NCBI RefSeq assembly: GCF_030247185.1
Contig: NC_080571.1
Span: 29,309,753 to 29,373,752, forward strand
Source of the DNA: Malaya genurostris
Lineage: Eukaryota > Arthropoda > Insecta > Diptera > Culicidae
Direction of reading: 5' to 3'
DNA length: 64,000 bases
The notes beneath the pieces are model-generated. The model was not told the origin of the DNA, did no database searches, and saw only the letters and a program-made list of their open reading frames with translations. The position numbers were made by a program, and so were the translations under genes. The first letter of the stretch is position 1. Every line of letters starts with the position of its first letter. Of the stretch, positions 11,541-22,319 are shown piece after piece.

Positions 11541-12330
11541 AACCTGTTTAAACCACCTACTGGTGTAATGATGCCTTCCTCATGTGAATATTTTATTCTT
11601 AGCAATATTTCTGTGGTATTTTTGGAGAAAAAAAACTGCCTTTTCAACATTTACTCTCTGAGAGAGTGGTCAGTTTTTGATCGTGAATATTTCTTGTTGT
11701 ATCTAACGTATCAACATAATTTTCGCTACATGACATTGGAAATATGTTCATAATTTTATTATTAAATTTATTAAAAATTTCTGAAATGTTTTGCATCAAC
11801 GAGAATCAAAGAGGAAAACGCATGACACTTGTTTGCATTTTTCGTATTTTGAAAGCTCGTAGCTCAGTGATCTGTAGAAGGATTTATATAATTATTCAAC
11901 TGCCAATAGATTCGAAATTCCCCTTCAAGTGGTGGTGGAAAACACACTTTACCTTATTATTTCGGAACCGGAAGTTGGTTCCAAAAGAAATTCAGAAGTT
12001 TTGTATAGGATAATAAGACCATTCTTATGATCTAAGTTTGTTAAAATCTGTCACGCCATCTCTGAGAAAGTTCAGTACACATGTATTAATTTTTTGCACA
12101 TTTTATCCTATAACTCTGGAACCGCAAGTCAGATAAAAAACAAAATTCTGGATTTTTATGAGGCCATAAGCACTTCAATTTGAATCTTGAATCTGAAAAT
12201 CGGTTATTTTCACATTTTTTGTACATTTTACTCCATAATTCTGGAACCGGAAGTCGGATCCAAATAATATTCGACTGAGTGATATGAAAATGTTTCTATT
12301 GGAAAAAATTTATTATACTATGACAAAATT
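11541..12330. repeat. noncoding mosquito-type repeat, relative at 32.8-33.1 kb
   Basis: It starts just after the ITmD37E element with CCACCTACTGGTGTAATGATGCCTT, a terminus that recurs at 15484, 33998 and, inverted, near 20895 and 21140. The segment 11650-11930 (CTCTGAGAGAGTG, TTTTTGATCGTGAATATT, GCTCGTAGCTCAGTGATCTGT) is clearly related to 32815-33120. Beyond 12100, degenerate tandem copies of a TCTGGAACCGGAAGTCGGATCC motif occur. No frame is conserved, so it is noncoding. Whether all of this belongs to one element is uncertain. Confidence 0.55.
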
Positions 12331-12804
12331 CAACTAAATCAAAGTAACAATTCGAATTCGTATGGAATTTACTATCAACTTCATAAAATTTTGGCCTTAT
12401 CCTTGGTTTTTTTATTGCATTGTAACTCATAAAAAATTAACCAACTAATGCCGGAATAAAACAATGCTTACACTCTCAATATTGCTTTCAAAAGTTCTCT
12501 TTAAAACATTGTTGTCTATACAACTCTTTCACCAAACTAGTTTTGTGTGTGTGTGTTCATTGAACGACATTCCATCTTCCACTCAGAGCAAATTTTATGG
12601 TCTTAAAGTACATTTATACCATATAAGATTTGTTACTTTTTAGGTTGAGTGTAATTTGTGTTAAGGAAAATTTAATGGCCACCATTTTGAAGTTCAACAG
12701 TAGCTTTTATTGATATCAAACGAATTTCGAAACACATAAAGGAGGAAACTTAATTGACTTTTATGTTTGATTTGCAGAGCGCTTGCACAAAACAAAATTT
12801 TAAC

Positions 12805-13295
12805 CACAGATAACAGATATACAGGCTCACATATGAACTGTGTGTAAAATTTGCTCAATCAGCGTGACGAACACTTACAGATGTCACCACGATCGACACG
12901 AGGTGCCACAACGATTTGGGTGCCGCTTTCACAAGAGCCACAATTTTGGACGCAACATTCACTTAACTCTAGATTTTTGTTTTGCTTTTGGTTAAAATGG
13001 CAAATTTATTATTATTTTATTCCGATCGAATTCTAATGTGATTTATGCGACATGGAAATATAGTTGTCCTTAACACTTAGGGAAATCGTGCAATAAGTGT
13101 TAAAATTGTTGTAGTTGGAATATTTATATAATAGACAGGAGGATTTTGTTATCGTTCCGGAACGTAGCGGAACGTTTTGAAAGATCGCGGCGAATAGTCG
13201 GGTAGGCGACAGTAGTGTTTCCAACGTATAGCAAATTTGAAATTTACACAGGATTTTGAAAATTTTTGTTCGAGCCTGTATATCTGTTATCTGTG
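12805..13295. mobile_element. MITE copy 2, 491 bp, 7-bp target duplication
   Basis: Second copy of the element at 6921-7411, in the same orientation and of the same length, with the same 24-bp perfect terminal inverted repeat. It is flanked by TTTTAAC on both sides (12798-12804 and 13296-13302), which differs from the flank of copy 1, so each copy inserted independently. Differences lie mainly near 12865, 13133, 13206 and 13242. About 98% identity indicates recent activity. Confidence 0.87.
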
Positions 13296-13575
13296 TTTTA
13301 ACTGAATGATGTATTTATTTTAAGGCGATTAGTCATAATTCTTATCTTTATCTATACATATGCAAAAAATTTAAAAAATAAACTTACATTTTGAGACAGT
13401 TTCACCGTCGTAAACAAAACCTAAGATATTCTTTCTTAGTCATCTTTCAAAAACGAAATGACATACTTACATATTCAAGAAAAATTACAGTGTTCATTGC
13501 AAAATTTATTCTTGCAGATTAAATTTAATTTCAAGTCAGTTATTGTCAAGAAGTTACCAATTTCTTTCTTGCGAT

Positions 13576-13812
13576 TCAACCGATCGTAAATAATTTTGCG
13601 TAGATTGGCATACAATTAATCCGGGACGGAATTCTGTGTCCGCACTTTTCCCTTTTGAAATATTCAGTGATTTGCGACTCCAGTTCTTCTGATTGATGGC
13701 AATGATACATTTCTGATATAGCTAAAACGGCAAAATTATCATCACGAATTAACAGGAAATCTATGATGCAATCTACAGATGACTTACTCAAAGTGTTCTT
13801 GCATAATGGCAT
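13576..13812 (-). CDS. possible small unrecognised gene, 78 codons
   Basis: An ATG-initiated frame of 78 codons, ending in TGA, that I do not recognise. It is included because its composition is less random than most frames here: an amphipathic N-terminal part (SSVDCIIDFLLIRDDNFAVL), a run of acidic and polar residues with two His-Cys-His-like words, and a basic C-terminal KREKCGHRIPSR segment. A TTATATG word lies about 70 bases upstream on the same strand and could serve as a TATA box. There is no domain, signal peptide or membrane segment. It may equally be chance or a repeat remnant. Confidence 0.18.
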   Translation of the reverse strand: MPLCKNTLSKSSVDCIIDFLLIRDDNFAVLAISEMYHCHQSEELESQITEYFKREKCGHRIPSRINCMPIYAKLFTIG

Positions 13813-13829
13813 AGTTTTACTCGCGTTTG

Positions 13830-14715
13830 AATTGTAGTTGTCTGTTCGGAAGCCTGTGTGTTTTCAATAGTACACATATAAACGAATCCCGCAATAACAT
13901 TTACAGAACTTTAACGGTGATTTTGTTCAAAAATCTGGTTGATATAACTTTAAATGTTGCACGAGAATGAAACACCGCTAGCTCAAATTTTAAAACCAAA
14001 TCAGTTAACAATAACACCAAAACGAACGTCTTTATTCGTCAAAAGCCCAATCAATAATGATGATACGATTTGAACGAAAAGGTAGAGCTGTTATCTTAGA
14101 AGCAGACCGGTTGTTATCAGTAGACTCAGTTGGAATATGGATAGTGATAGCAAATACCAATAATAATACCACTAGGTCCCCTACAAATGCATCTAATATA
14201 TGTTTGGTTCGTCAAAGCAAAACAAAGTTGGCGTAGCCCATTCCCATAGTTTCGACTTGACAAATATGAACGGTAGATAAAAAGTCATATCGGGCGACGC
14301 AACATTGAGGTTGCTACGATACGAGATTAGTTTGTTTTTTTTTTCACTCTTTCCTATTTGTTTTGAAATTGTGTAACCAAAGAATTGGCTGGAGAACAAA
14401 TCAAAATATTTAACATGACTGAGCGCAGTGGGCGCTTACCTCACGTTTTGTTGGCTCGTTAAAAAAGAGACTCTTTCCGATTCGTAGTGGATTTGTGAAT
14501 ATTTCACCATTCAAATATATCCTAATTCAATATTTTTTGTTATTGATCACTGTTACACTAGTACTGTGAACAATTAGTTGATTTATTTGAAAGATTCAAG
14601 ATAATTTTCGCATTGTATCCATGCTTGGCAAGTGGATATCAATCAATTATAATTTTATAACTCTTGAATCGCATCGCAGATGACGGCTTTCGGTTTGTGG
14701 ATATTCTTACACATC
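13830..14715. other. noncoding stretch, nothing recognised
   Basis: AT-rich DNA between a possible small frame and a MITE. Only short unsupported frames are seen. No terminal repeats or RNA gene signatures were found. Confidence 0.45.
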
Positions 14716-14721
14716 GCTATA

Positions 14722-15096
14722 CTGCCCATACTTGCATACCATATGGAAAATCGGCATGTCGAGAAAAAAAAAGATTAAAATTTTATTTCCAATTATTTTG
14801 ATTTATTGGGCTACCTAATGTTAAATCATGGTATTATTACTTGAAATATCGGTAATACACCTTTACTATTTCAATATTGCAACAAATGAAATTATTGAAA
14901 TTTGCACTGAATGGGACTGATATGCGGGTACTTTGCATATGGGACAGACATGAGTTGATATTTTTTTCACATTTTACTGAACAAACCCTCAACTTTTATT
15001 GCAATTTCTGAAAGTATAATGAGGATAGATTTCATTTCTCAAGCTAACTCAAAATTGGCGAAAATCGATATGGGACTGATATGCGAGTATGGGCAG
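14722..15096. mobile_element. TA-flanked MITE, 375 bp
   Basis: The left end reads CTGCCCATACTTGCATA and the right end TATGCGAGTATGGGCAG, an inverted repeat with one mismatch in about 17. TA lies outside each end (14720-14721 and 15097-15098), suggesting a Tc1/mariner-mobilised MITE. The interior repeats the words GGGACTGATATGCG and GGGACAGACATGAG. No coding capacity. Confidence 0.7.
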
Positions 15097-15110
15097 TATA
15101 CAATTTGTTG

Positions 15111-15350
15111 AAAAAAGGGTGGGTGAGTAATGTCACAGACATAACTGGAGGACGAATATTTTCTACCACACAAATAAATAACGCGTAGCAAATGAAAGTA
15201 AATAAAAAGAAATAGCAACATACAGTATTTTGATGTCGATTATTTCATTTCCTATTTGCATATTTCAGTGAAAGAAACTATCGAAATGCTGTACGGGATT
15301 CATTTCTGGCATTCAGAAGGGCCACAGCATTTTTCTCGAACGCGAAGTAA
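15111..15350 (+). repeat. conserved-core repeat (copy a) and a promoter-like repeat
   Basis: At 15111-15160 is a variant of the GGCGGGTGGGTAATGTC core found at seven other places in the window. From 15205 to 15345 the sequence (ATAGCAACATACAG, GTCGATTATTTCATTTCC, ATTTGCATA, GAAAGAAACTATCG) is related to the reverse strand of 33270-33440. Both copies contain the octamer ATTTGCAT. No protein is encoded. Confidence 0.6.
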
Positions 15351-15359
15351 TCAAATGCT

Positions 15360-16790
15360 GACTTTATTCACACTCGTTTAGTGCAAATTTTTGTATTGCG
15401 AAAAGGGCACAAAATTATTCTAGATTTCCACTATACTGATGATTATATATAACCTTTTACCTTATGATAAAAAACCTGTTTTTATCCACCTAGTGGTGTA
15501 ATGATGCCTTTCTCATATCTCTCTAATTCTCATATGAAAAATTTATTCTTCAAACAATTTTGTTTGATTTTTGAAAAACATGAAAGCTAGTCCATGAACT
15601 AGTGTAACCTACAAAATGAAACAGTTCTCAAATCGGTTAGGCCATCTTTCTCAGTGAAGTGAGTTACACTATTTCAGATACTTATGAAACTGGAATCGCC
15701 CCGAATATTGGTTTTGCAGCAGCCTTTGCGATTAGCATCAACCAACCAATCTATTTGCAGCTTACAGTTGTCTTCGTCTCGAAAAACAACCTCTTCGTTT
15801 GAATGCTTTTTACTGAATGAAACGCTGCCCCTATGTTATCAGATCTTATTGGCTCAAGTGACATGTTCCCCTAGTTATTTGGAGATTCGTGCCTTGCTGT
15901 AGCTTCTCATCAACTTCCTGATGGGAAGGGAAGGATAAAAGGAACATGGAAGGGAATTGGGAATTGGGTGAGGTGGGAAAACAGCACAAAACATAAAGAA
16001 ATAAATCGTCCTGCATCCCCGAAAGGATGCTGAACGATCTGCAGGTGCCAAAATGCATGGTTGATAAAACCTTCAACCACCGAGAGGCCTTAGAGACTTT
16101 ACAAAAGCGACACCATTCTGCATTCCCAGAAGAATGCAGAACGATTTCTTCCCGAATATGCACTTGAATTAATTTAACACTTTAGAAGACAAAAATACCT
16201 TATTTTCATATATAGCTAATAAATGATTTACATGATACGAGTATTTTTTTTATGAAAAAACCCAATGTTTGAACATAATTTAAAAAAATTTAAAAAATAT
16301 CTCCTCCACCTTTTTTTATAAATTTCGATTGTTTTTTCGTTTGCCTCATTGTTAGATATAGTAGTTTAGAAATAACCTGTTTTTGAACTAGTTTTGCTAA
16401 TAGCTTCGGTTCACAAAACGTTACCTGAATACGCCAGTCATTAATAAATTGGTTTCAACAAACTCTAAAAGATGTTCAAAGATACCTAAAATACGAAAAG
16501 AGAAAAATATAAATGCTTGAGCAAAAAATCTGATTTTTTTTAGAAACACCCTAAGTTGCTCTTTAAAAGTAGCTGTAACACTAAAACCGTTCCAGATACT
16601 ACTATGGTGTCCTCAGCAAAGCTGCTCGATATAAGTTTATCTACAATTTGCCGAAGAATGCAGTTCTCTATCTCAACACATCCGAAAAATAAGTTTTGGA
16701 TCACCTTAATAATACGAGCCACCCTAATACCATGTACATCGACATATGGCTTATCTTCACTGATCATTTGTTTTGAAGACATCATAGCTC
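15360..16790. other. noncoding stretch with an old repeat end
   Basis: A CCACCTAGTGGTGTAATGATGCCTTTCTCA repeat end occurs at 15488-15518. Otherwise no gene is recognised. Frames at 15684-15902 (+) and 15846-16163 (-) overlap each other and show no domain. Confidence 0.45.
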
Positions 16791-16797
16791 TATAGTA

Positions 16798-17722
16798 AAG
16801 GGTGATTTTTTAAGAGCTTGAGAACTTTTTTAAACAATAAAACGCATAAAATTTGCAAAATCTCATCGGTTCTTTATTTTAAACGTTAGATTGGTACATG
16901 ACATTTACTTTTTGAAGATAATTTCATTTAAATGTTGACCGCGGCTGCGTCTTAGGTGGTCCATTCGGAAAGTCCAATTTTGGGCAACTTTTTCGAGCAT
17001 TTCGGCCGGAATAGCCCGAATTTCTTCGGAAATGTTGTCTTCCAAAGCTGGAATAGTTACTGGCTTATTTCTGTAGACTTTAGACTTGACGTAGCCCCAC
17101 AAAAAATAGTCTAAAGGCGTCAAATCGCATGATCTTGGTGGCCAACTTACCGGTCCATTTCTTGAGATGAATTGTTCTCCGAAGTTTTCCCTCAAAATGG
17201 CCATAGAATCGCGAGCTGTGTGGCATGTAGCGCCATCTTGTTGAAACCACATGTCAAACAAGTTCAGTTCTTCCATTTTTGGCAACAAAAAGTTTGTTAG
17301 CATCGAACGATAGCGATCGCCATTCACTGTAACGTTGCGTCCAACAGCATCTTTGAAAAAATACGGTCCAATGATTCCACCAGCGTACAAACCACACCAA
17401 ACAGTGCATTTTTCGGGATGCATGGGCAGTTCTTGAACGGCTTCTGGTTGCTCTTCACTCCAAATGCGGCAATTTTGCTTATTTACGTAGCCATTCAACC
17501 AGAAATGAGCCTCATCGCTGAACAAAATTTGTCGATAAAAAAGCGGATTTTCCGAATGGACCACCTAAGACGCAGCCGCGGTCAACATTTAAATGAAATT
17601 ATCTTCAAAAAGTAAATGTCATGTACCAATCTAACGTTTAAAATAAAGAACCGATGAGATTTTGCAAATTTTATGCGTTTTATTGTTTAAAAAAGTTCTC
17701 AAGCTCTTAAAAAATCACCCTT
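16798..17722. mobile_element. DD41D Tc1/mariner element with 174-bp perfect inverted arms
   Basis: The element is 925 bp long and flanked by TA (16796-16797 and 17723-17724). The first 174 bases (16798-16971) and the last 174 (17549-17722) are exact reverse complements as far as I can see by eye. Each arm holds the 3' terminus of the transposon plus the last 21 or so codons of the transposase. The natural 5' end and the coding sequence of the DNA-binding domain are missing and replaced by this inverted copy of the 3' end. The junctions lie at a shared TTTCCGAATGG word, which suggests microhomology. Confidence 0.9.
16905..17564 (-). pseudogene. DD41D transposase, catalytic domain only
   Basis: About 219 codons are open without a stop. 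The catalytic core is preserved. The first Asp is in ILFSDEAHFWLNGYVNK near codon 18, the second in MWFQQDGATCHTARDS near codon 109, and the third in CDLTPLDYFLWGYVKSK. I count 41 residues between the second and third Asp, the spacing of the DD41D (rosa-like) group. It ends with RRSRGQHLNEIIFKK and a stop. The frame enters from the inverted arm and has no ATG of its own, and the helix-turn-helix region that should precede it (over 100 residues) is absent. It could not bind its own ends, but the catalytic part is undamaged. Confidence 0.88.
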
Positions 17723-17729
17723 TATAAGG

Positions 17730-18745
17730 TTCGGCCACAAATGTTTTTGTCCCCCTAAATTGTGGATCCGGACCACTGTGCAATGCAATATAACTCGAAA
17801 ATTCTAATATTTGCGATCTTTTACCTATTTTTTGAGATTCTACGGCAAACCTAAAACAAAATCAGAATTTTAGTAGTTATCAATTGCGTGTGGGTTGTGC
17901 ATAAAAATTGTTTAGATCTTTTGTCCAATACAAAATTATAACTATTTTTAGAGTTTTAGGTTATTTACCAAAATTTTTAAAATTTCACTTTTTTTGTGAA
18001 AATTTTGTTCATATGTTAATAAATTTCTAACTAAAATAAAAAAAAAATATATGTCATAAAATTTAAAAGTTTTGATTTGATTTTGTTTGGCAATATTTTC
18101 CCAATAATAGAAATTCTCTGTATTTGTACCAAATTTCTTGAGATTCTTTGAACGGATGTATAATTTTGATCATCAATACATTGTTTCTGGTAATGATTCC
18201 AATACTTTGAATAAAATAAATGTACATGTCATCGCTTTAATTTTCGAGTTATATACAAACATGTGAAAAAAAAATTAAAAATTCATATATATTTATAAAC
18301 TTATCGAATTTTTAATGTTTTCTTTTGATTGTGCAGGAACCTATTTTGACATACATCGGCTCGTTTTGAATCGGCTAAACAGTCAATAATCAAGTTCAAC
18401 TGTATTAGTACAGATACAGTCGGACCCGGAAATGTAACCGAATATGCAAAGTAAGCTGAAAAGCACACGTTTTGTAAAGTATTCGAATCAATCTGGAAGC
18501 AACTGGATCTACCTAAATAAGACTGTTCGTATGACAAAAGGAATTGAGGAAACGGTTTTGACGTAGGACTACGTCTTTCTTTACTATACTGAATTGGGTG
18601 TCATTTCGCACGTCTAGAGCTTAACGAAATTAGTTTGGATTTGAATTAATAGAAACTCTTTTCTTTGTTCGATTACTTTTTTTGATTGTTTTACTAAACT
18701 AAAGCTGATTCTCTTGATCAGTTTTTACCCCCACCGGGTTCGTAC
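17730..18745. other. AT-rich noncoding stretch
   Basis: No recognisable gene or element. A block near 18470-18510 (CGAATCAATCTGGAAGCAACTGG) resembles 21045-21070, so part of it belongs to a dispersed repeat. Several A/T homopolymer runs occur around 18030-18280. Confidence 0.45.
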
Positions 18746-18747
18746 AT

Positions 18748-18960
18748 AAAAAAAAGGCGGGTGGGTAGTGTCACAGACAAAACTGGAGGACGTGAATACG
18801 AATAAAACTGACATATTTCTTTCTCACTTCCGGATAGAGATAATCATTTGTATTGGATTGTGTATATTTTGCAACTTTCATTGTTTCGCTTCCAGAATTT
18901 TAACGATGCATCTATACTACAGTACGACTAATTGACGGCAAACATATTCTACCATACAAT
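18748..18960 (+). repeat. conserved-core repeat, copy b
   Basis: Starts with an A run, then GGCGGGTGGGTAGTGTCACAGAC and GTGAATACGAATAAAACTGACA. The similarity to copies at 30.7 and 62.5 kb continues for about 150 bases (TTCTTTCTCACTTCC, GTATTGGATTGTGTA). Noncoding. Confidence 0.7.
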
Positions 18961-18999
18961 TAAATAACACGGAACAAATACAGTTTTGTAGATTTAGAT

Positions 19000-19570
19000 A
19001 CTAAAATGCTCAAAATCCTGCAAATTTTCGGAATCTAGATCAAAACCCCAGGTCAGAAATTTAGTCCTAGAAGTAAGGAACCGAAGTTATTTTTAGAATT
19101 TTACAAATTGCGTTATAGAACTAAATTCTGAACTTGAATTCCAAGTCCTAATATAGGAACTGAATTCAGTTCAAGCATCTAAATCCAGAAATCATGTCCA
19201 CAATTTAGTTCCAACATGTAGGTTCTGAATTCTGGAAATGAATGCTGAGACTGAATTGATGAAATAAATTCTGAAATTTAATTCAGGAATTAAAGTTTTG
19301 AATTCAGTTTTTAAGTGAAGGTTCGGTGTTCAGACCCAATATTTAGTTTCAGAATCCAGATCTAAAATTCATATCCTGAATTTTGTTCATGAATTCTGAA
19401 AAATCCTAAATCATATCTCTGGATTTGAATCCCTGAATAAGGAACTGAATTTGAAACCATTTTCAAAATCCTTAAATAGGATTCAGTTCTAGAGTCATAG
19501 TTTTATTTTTTTTTTTAGTCTGTGATCTGGAATGAAATTTTGAGATAGAAGTATGAAACTAAATTCGGAA
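19000..19570. repeat. degenerate GAATTC-centred satellite, short block
   Basis: Loose repeats of words such as CTGAATTCWG, GGAACTGAATTC and AAATTCTGAA at intervals of about 12-14 bases, in both orientations. The composition is the same as the 3.7-kb block at 50.0-53.7 kb, and a shorter block lies at 21590-21910. Noncoding. Confidence 0.6.
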
Positions 19571-20392
19571 CTTGAAACTACAAGGATCAGCCCCATGGGG
19601 TCGACATTTTCAATTAATCGTCACACTTTTGAATCCGCAAATGCACGAGAGTCTGCGAACCCAGAATATAGACTCTATTTGTCGTGATTTGAATTTGTTT
19701 TGTAGCCGACGAAATTACATCAATAGCCCAAATGTATGCAATTATATGTTTGTACATGATTGCGATACGAATATCGATATTTAAGCTTCTCTTCGCCAAG
19801 CTTGTATTCAAGTTTTGTATGCAAGTAGTTATGTTTATAGCGATCTTTCTGCGATTTCGATTGAAGTGATAAACTTTTTCTCATTATCAATCGAGTTCAT
19901 CTTATATAAATTAGAAATTTATTTTATGCACTCAAAAGCGATGCTTTCCCTTTGATATATCGCTTACTTTTTCAAATCCATCGTCTATGGCAGGAAAATC
20001 CGATATGCCGGAGATTTTTGGTAGACAAAATAGGACACCGCTCGCTACTAATCAAAATTTCAATGATATACAATTAAAAATACATGGCTACGAACATTCA
20101 AATCAATACGTAGAAATATTTCCAATCAAATTTGACAGAATGTGTATAAAAGTGTTGCCAAAGTTGAGAGAATAAAAGTTTACCGATTGGACAAGCGCGG
20201 GAATTTTAAAATGAAAATTCCGGTTCTTTTTTGATCATAAGGTATACCTACGCGAGAAAGGCGTCATTAGTTTTTTGCCTTTCTCTATAGAAAGGTATTA
20301 GAATTGCTGGAAAACCCGACTTTCGAACGGAGCCTCGGAGACCCATAGTGTTATATACCATTCGACTCAGTTCGTCGAGATCGGAAAATGTC

Positions 20393-20407
20393 TGTGTGTG
20401 TGTGTGT

Positions 20408-20453
<46 letters not shown>
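20393..20453. repeat. GT microsatellite
   Basis: A run of GT dinucleotides interrupted by two or three TATG units, about 60 bases long. It lies inside the repeat at 20265-21175. Confidence 0.95.
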
Positions 20454-20455
<2 letters not shown>

Positions 20456-20620
20456 GTACTTTTCGAAGATATTTGAACGCGCTCAATTTTCTCAGAGATG
20501 GCTGAACCGATTTGAACAAACTTGGGCTCGTTTGAAAGCTACTGTCGGACCATTGATCAAGTTCGAAGATCAAATGGCTGTGAATTTTGGTTCCGGAGAT
20601 ATGATTGTATAAGTGAGTAT

Positions 20621-20845
20621 TTTTTTGATGCCAAAACTCTTAAAACTGCATAAAACATCGTAATTTAGTGCCATCTCAAAAAAAAATTTTTTTGAAAAAA
20701 TCAACTTTCTGGGACTTATAAAAATCTTCATATTTTTTCTAAGTCCCAAAAAGTCGATTTTTTCAAAAAATTTTTTTTTCGAGATGACACTAAATCTCGA
20801 CGTTTCATGCAATTCTAAGCCTTTTGGCATCAAAAATTTTTTTTC
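20621..20845. repeat. fold-back (imperfect inverted repeat)
   Basis: The segment TTTGATGCCAAAACTCTTA, then TTTAGTGCCATCTC, A and T runs, and CTGGGACTT is mirrored by AAGTCCCAAAAAGTCGA, T runs, GAGATGACACTAAAT and CTTTTGGCATCAAAA. The arms are about 100 bp with a short loop near 20725-20740. An RNA copy would form a long hairpin. Confidence 0.75.
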
Positions 20846-21276
20846 GATTTCGAAAATTTCATGTACTCCCCCCTATGGTGATTTTTCAAGATATATGAAA
20901 ACATCACTAAGTGGACTAAGAAGGCTTTTTTTAGATTAGCATAACTGTTCTCATACAAATAGGCAACGCAAATGTCAAGCACTAGTTTGGAAAAATGATG
21001 CTGACTGTGTGACATAAACACTGAAGCATGCTTTTGTGAACTACTCGAATCAATCTGAATCAATTGGCGTCTAAAATTATTTAATAAATGTATGAAACAT
21101 ATTTTCATGAGACTGTTATGAAAGAAGAGAAAGGCATTATCACACCACTAGGTGGATTAAGAAGGGTTTTTTTCGATACTCGTTGATACACCGAAACCTC
21201 TATTTACGAACTAAACGGGGGTTTGTAAAAAGAGGTAATTCGTAAAAAAAGTTAACGTTATTTGGGATTTGGTTCG

Positions 21277-21500
21277 TAAAAAAGTACGGGTGTGTAATGT
21301 CAGAGACATAACTGGATGTCGTGAATACGAATATGACACGCTTTATTTATGCTTCCGAATTCGAATTGGTAGTTGATCGATTGTTTGAATTGTGCAACTT
21401 CCCCCTCTTTCATTACTAGAAATTTAAACGATCCGCCTAGACTAAATTACAAATTAGTTACATTAAACATTCTGAAACGCAATTAAATATTATGAAATAA
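21277..21500 (+). repeat. conserved-core repeat, copy c
   Basis: Core GTACGGGTGTGTAATGTCAG, GACATAACTGGATGTCGTGA, then homologous flank to about 21500 (TTGATCGATTGTTTGAATTGTGCAA, TTAGTTACATTAAACATTCTGA). Closely related to the copies at 30683 and 62453. Confidence 0.75.
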
Positions 21501-21599
21501 GCAGTATAGTTCATTATAATAAAAAATGGTGGCTCTGAAAAGAACTTTTTATGAAAGCGTTCGTGATGAAGAGTGACGAGTTGAGTTAGTTCAGCACGC

Positions 21600-22095
21600 A
21601 GACTCTGAATTCTAAACCCATATTCCGGAACTAAGCTCTGAAACTTGAAGACCGCCATGACTACCAGAATGAGTTGTATAGAGTACAGTAAAGTAAATTT
21701 CCGCATAATTCTTTACGAGTATTATTATGGTTCTAAAAAGAACCGAATAGAAGAAGTCTGGAATAAAGAACTGGACCCTGAGTTCAAGAACTAAATTTAG
21801 AACCAATAACAGACTCAGAATCCAGTTTGAATTCTAGAACTGCAATTTCGAAACTGAAATTAGTTCCGGAATACAGTTTCAGCACGCAGGCTCTGAATAC
21901 TAAACCTATATTGCGGAACTAATATCTGAAATTTGAACTTCTCGTTACGACTACCGAAAAGCAAATGAGAGTTGCTACCTGAGCGTTTGAGGTTTTAACC
22001 ACGCAAAAGGTGCACTCTCCGTCGCTGCTGGTTGATGGTTTAACTCCCACGACGTCTGCTTCCACCGAACACACGAAAAGAAATGATCGATTTTC
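21600..22095 (-). repeat. right part of a TATA-bearing repeat, interrupted by a LINE
   Basis: This sequence is the reverse complement of 32425-32740 and resumes on the other side of the LINE at 26370. Shared words include GTACAGTAAAGTAAATTTCCGC, the AGTATTATTATGGTTYTAA block and the CGTCGCTGCTGGTTGA block. It was one repeat before the LINE entered at its likely transcription start. Confidence 0.8.
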
Positions 22096-22319
22096 ATTTT
22101 TTTTTTTTTCCATTCAATTTTTATTGTTCCTTTTTGTTACATTGCTGTATGGTTTACAATTCAAGTGATTCAAATGGTACATTTTTGCATCTTTCTTACA
22201 GACATTTTTTGTTTTGTTCACATTTTCGCATTGCCTAATTGGTAGTTTTCAGCTTTCACTGCATGGTTTGTTTTTATGACCTAATACTAACTTAACCTAT
22301 TTTCATCTAATTTAATTAA

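Larger units (their letters stand above)
20265..21175. repeat. dispersed repeat with microsatellite and fold-back
   Basis: The left side contains GCCTTTCTCTATAGAAAGG, itself a palindrome, followed by an ATACCATTCGACTC block and a GT microsatellite. A short segment (GAACAAACTTGGGCTCGTTTG) and a fold-back follow. The right side ends with an inverted CCACTAGGTGGATTAAGAAGG, the terminus seen in the other orientation at 11547, 15488 and 33998. Short open frames in both orientations across the microsatellite are not genes. The element is a common type in culicine DNA; its mode of movement is not evident. Confidence 0.6.

Noticed and set aside
20367..20612. Frames rich in VCVCV or THTHTH over the microsatellite
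   Set aside because: They are translations of the GT repeat.
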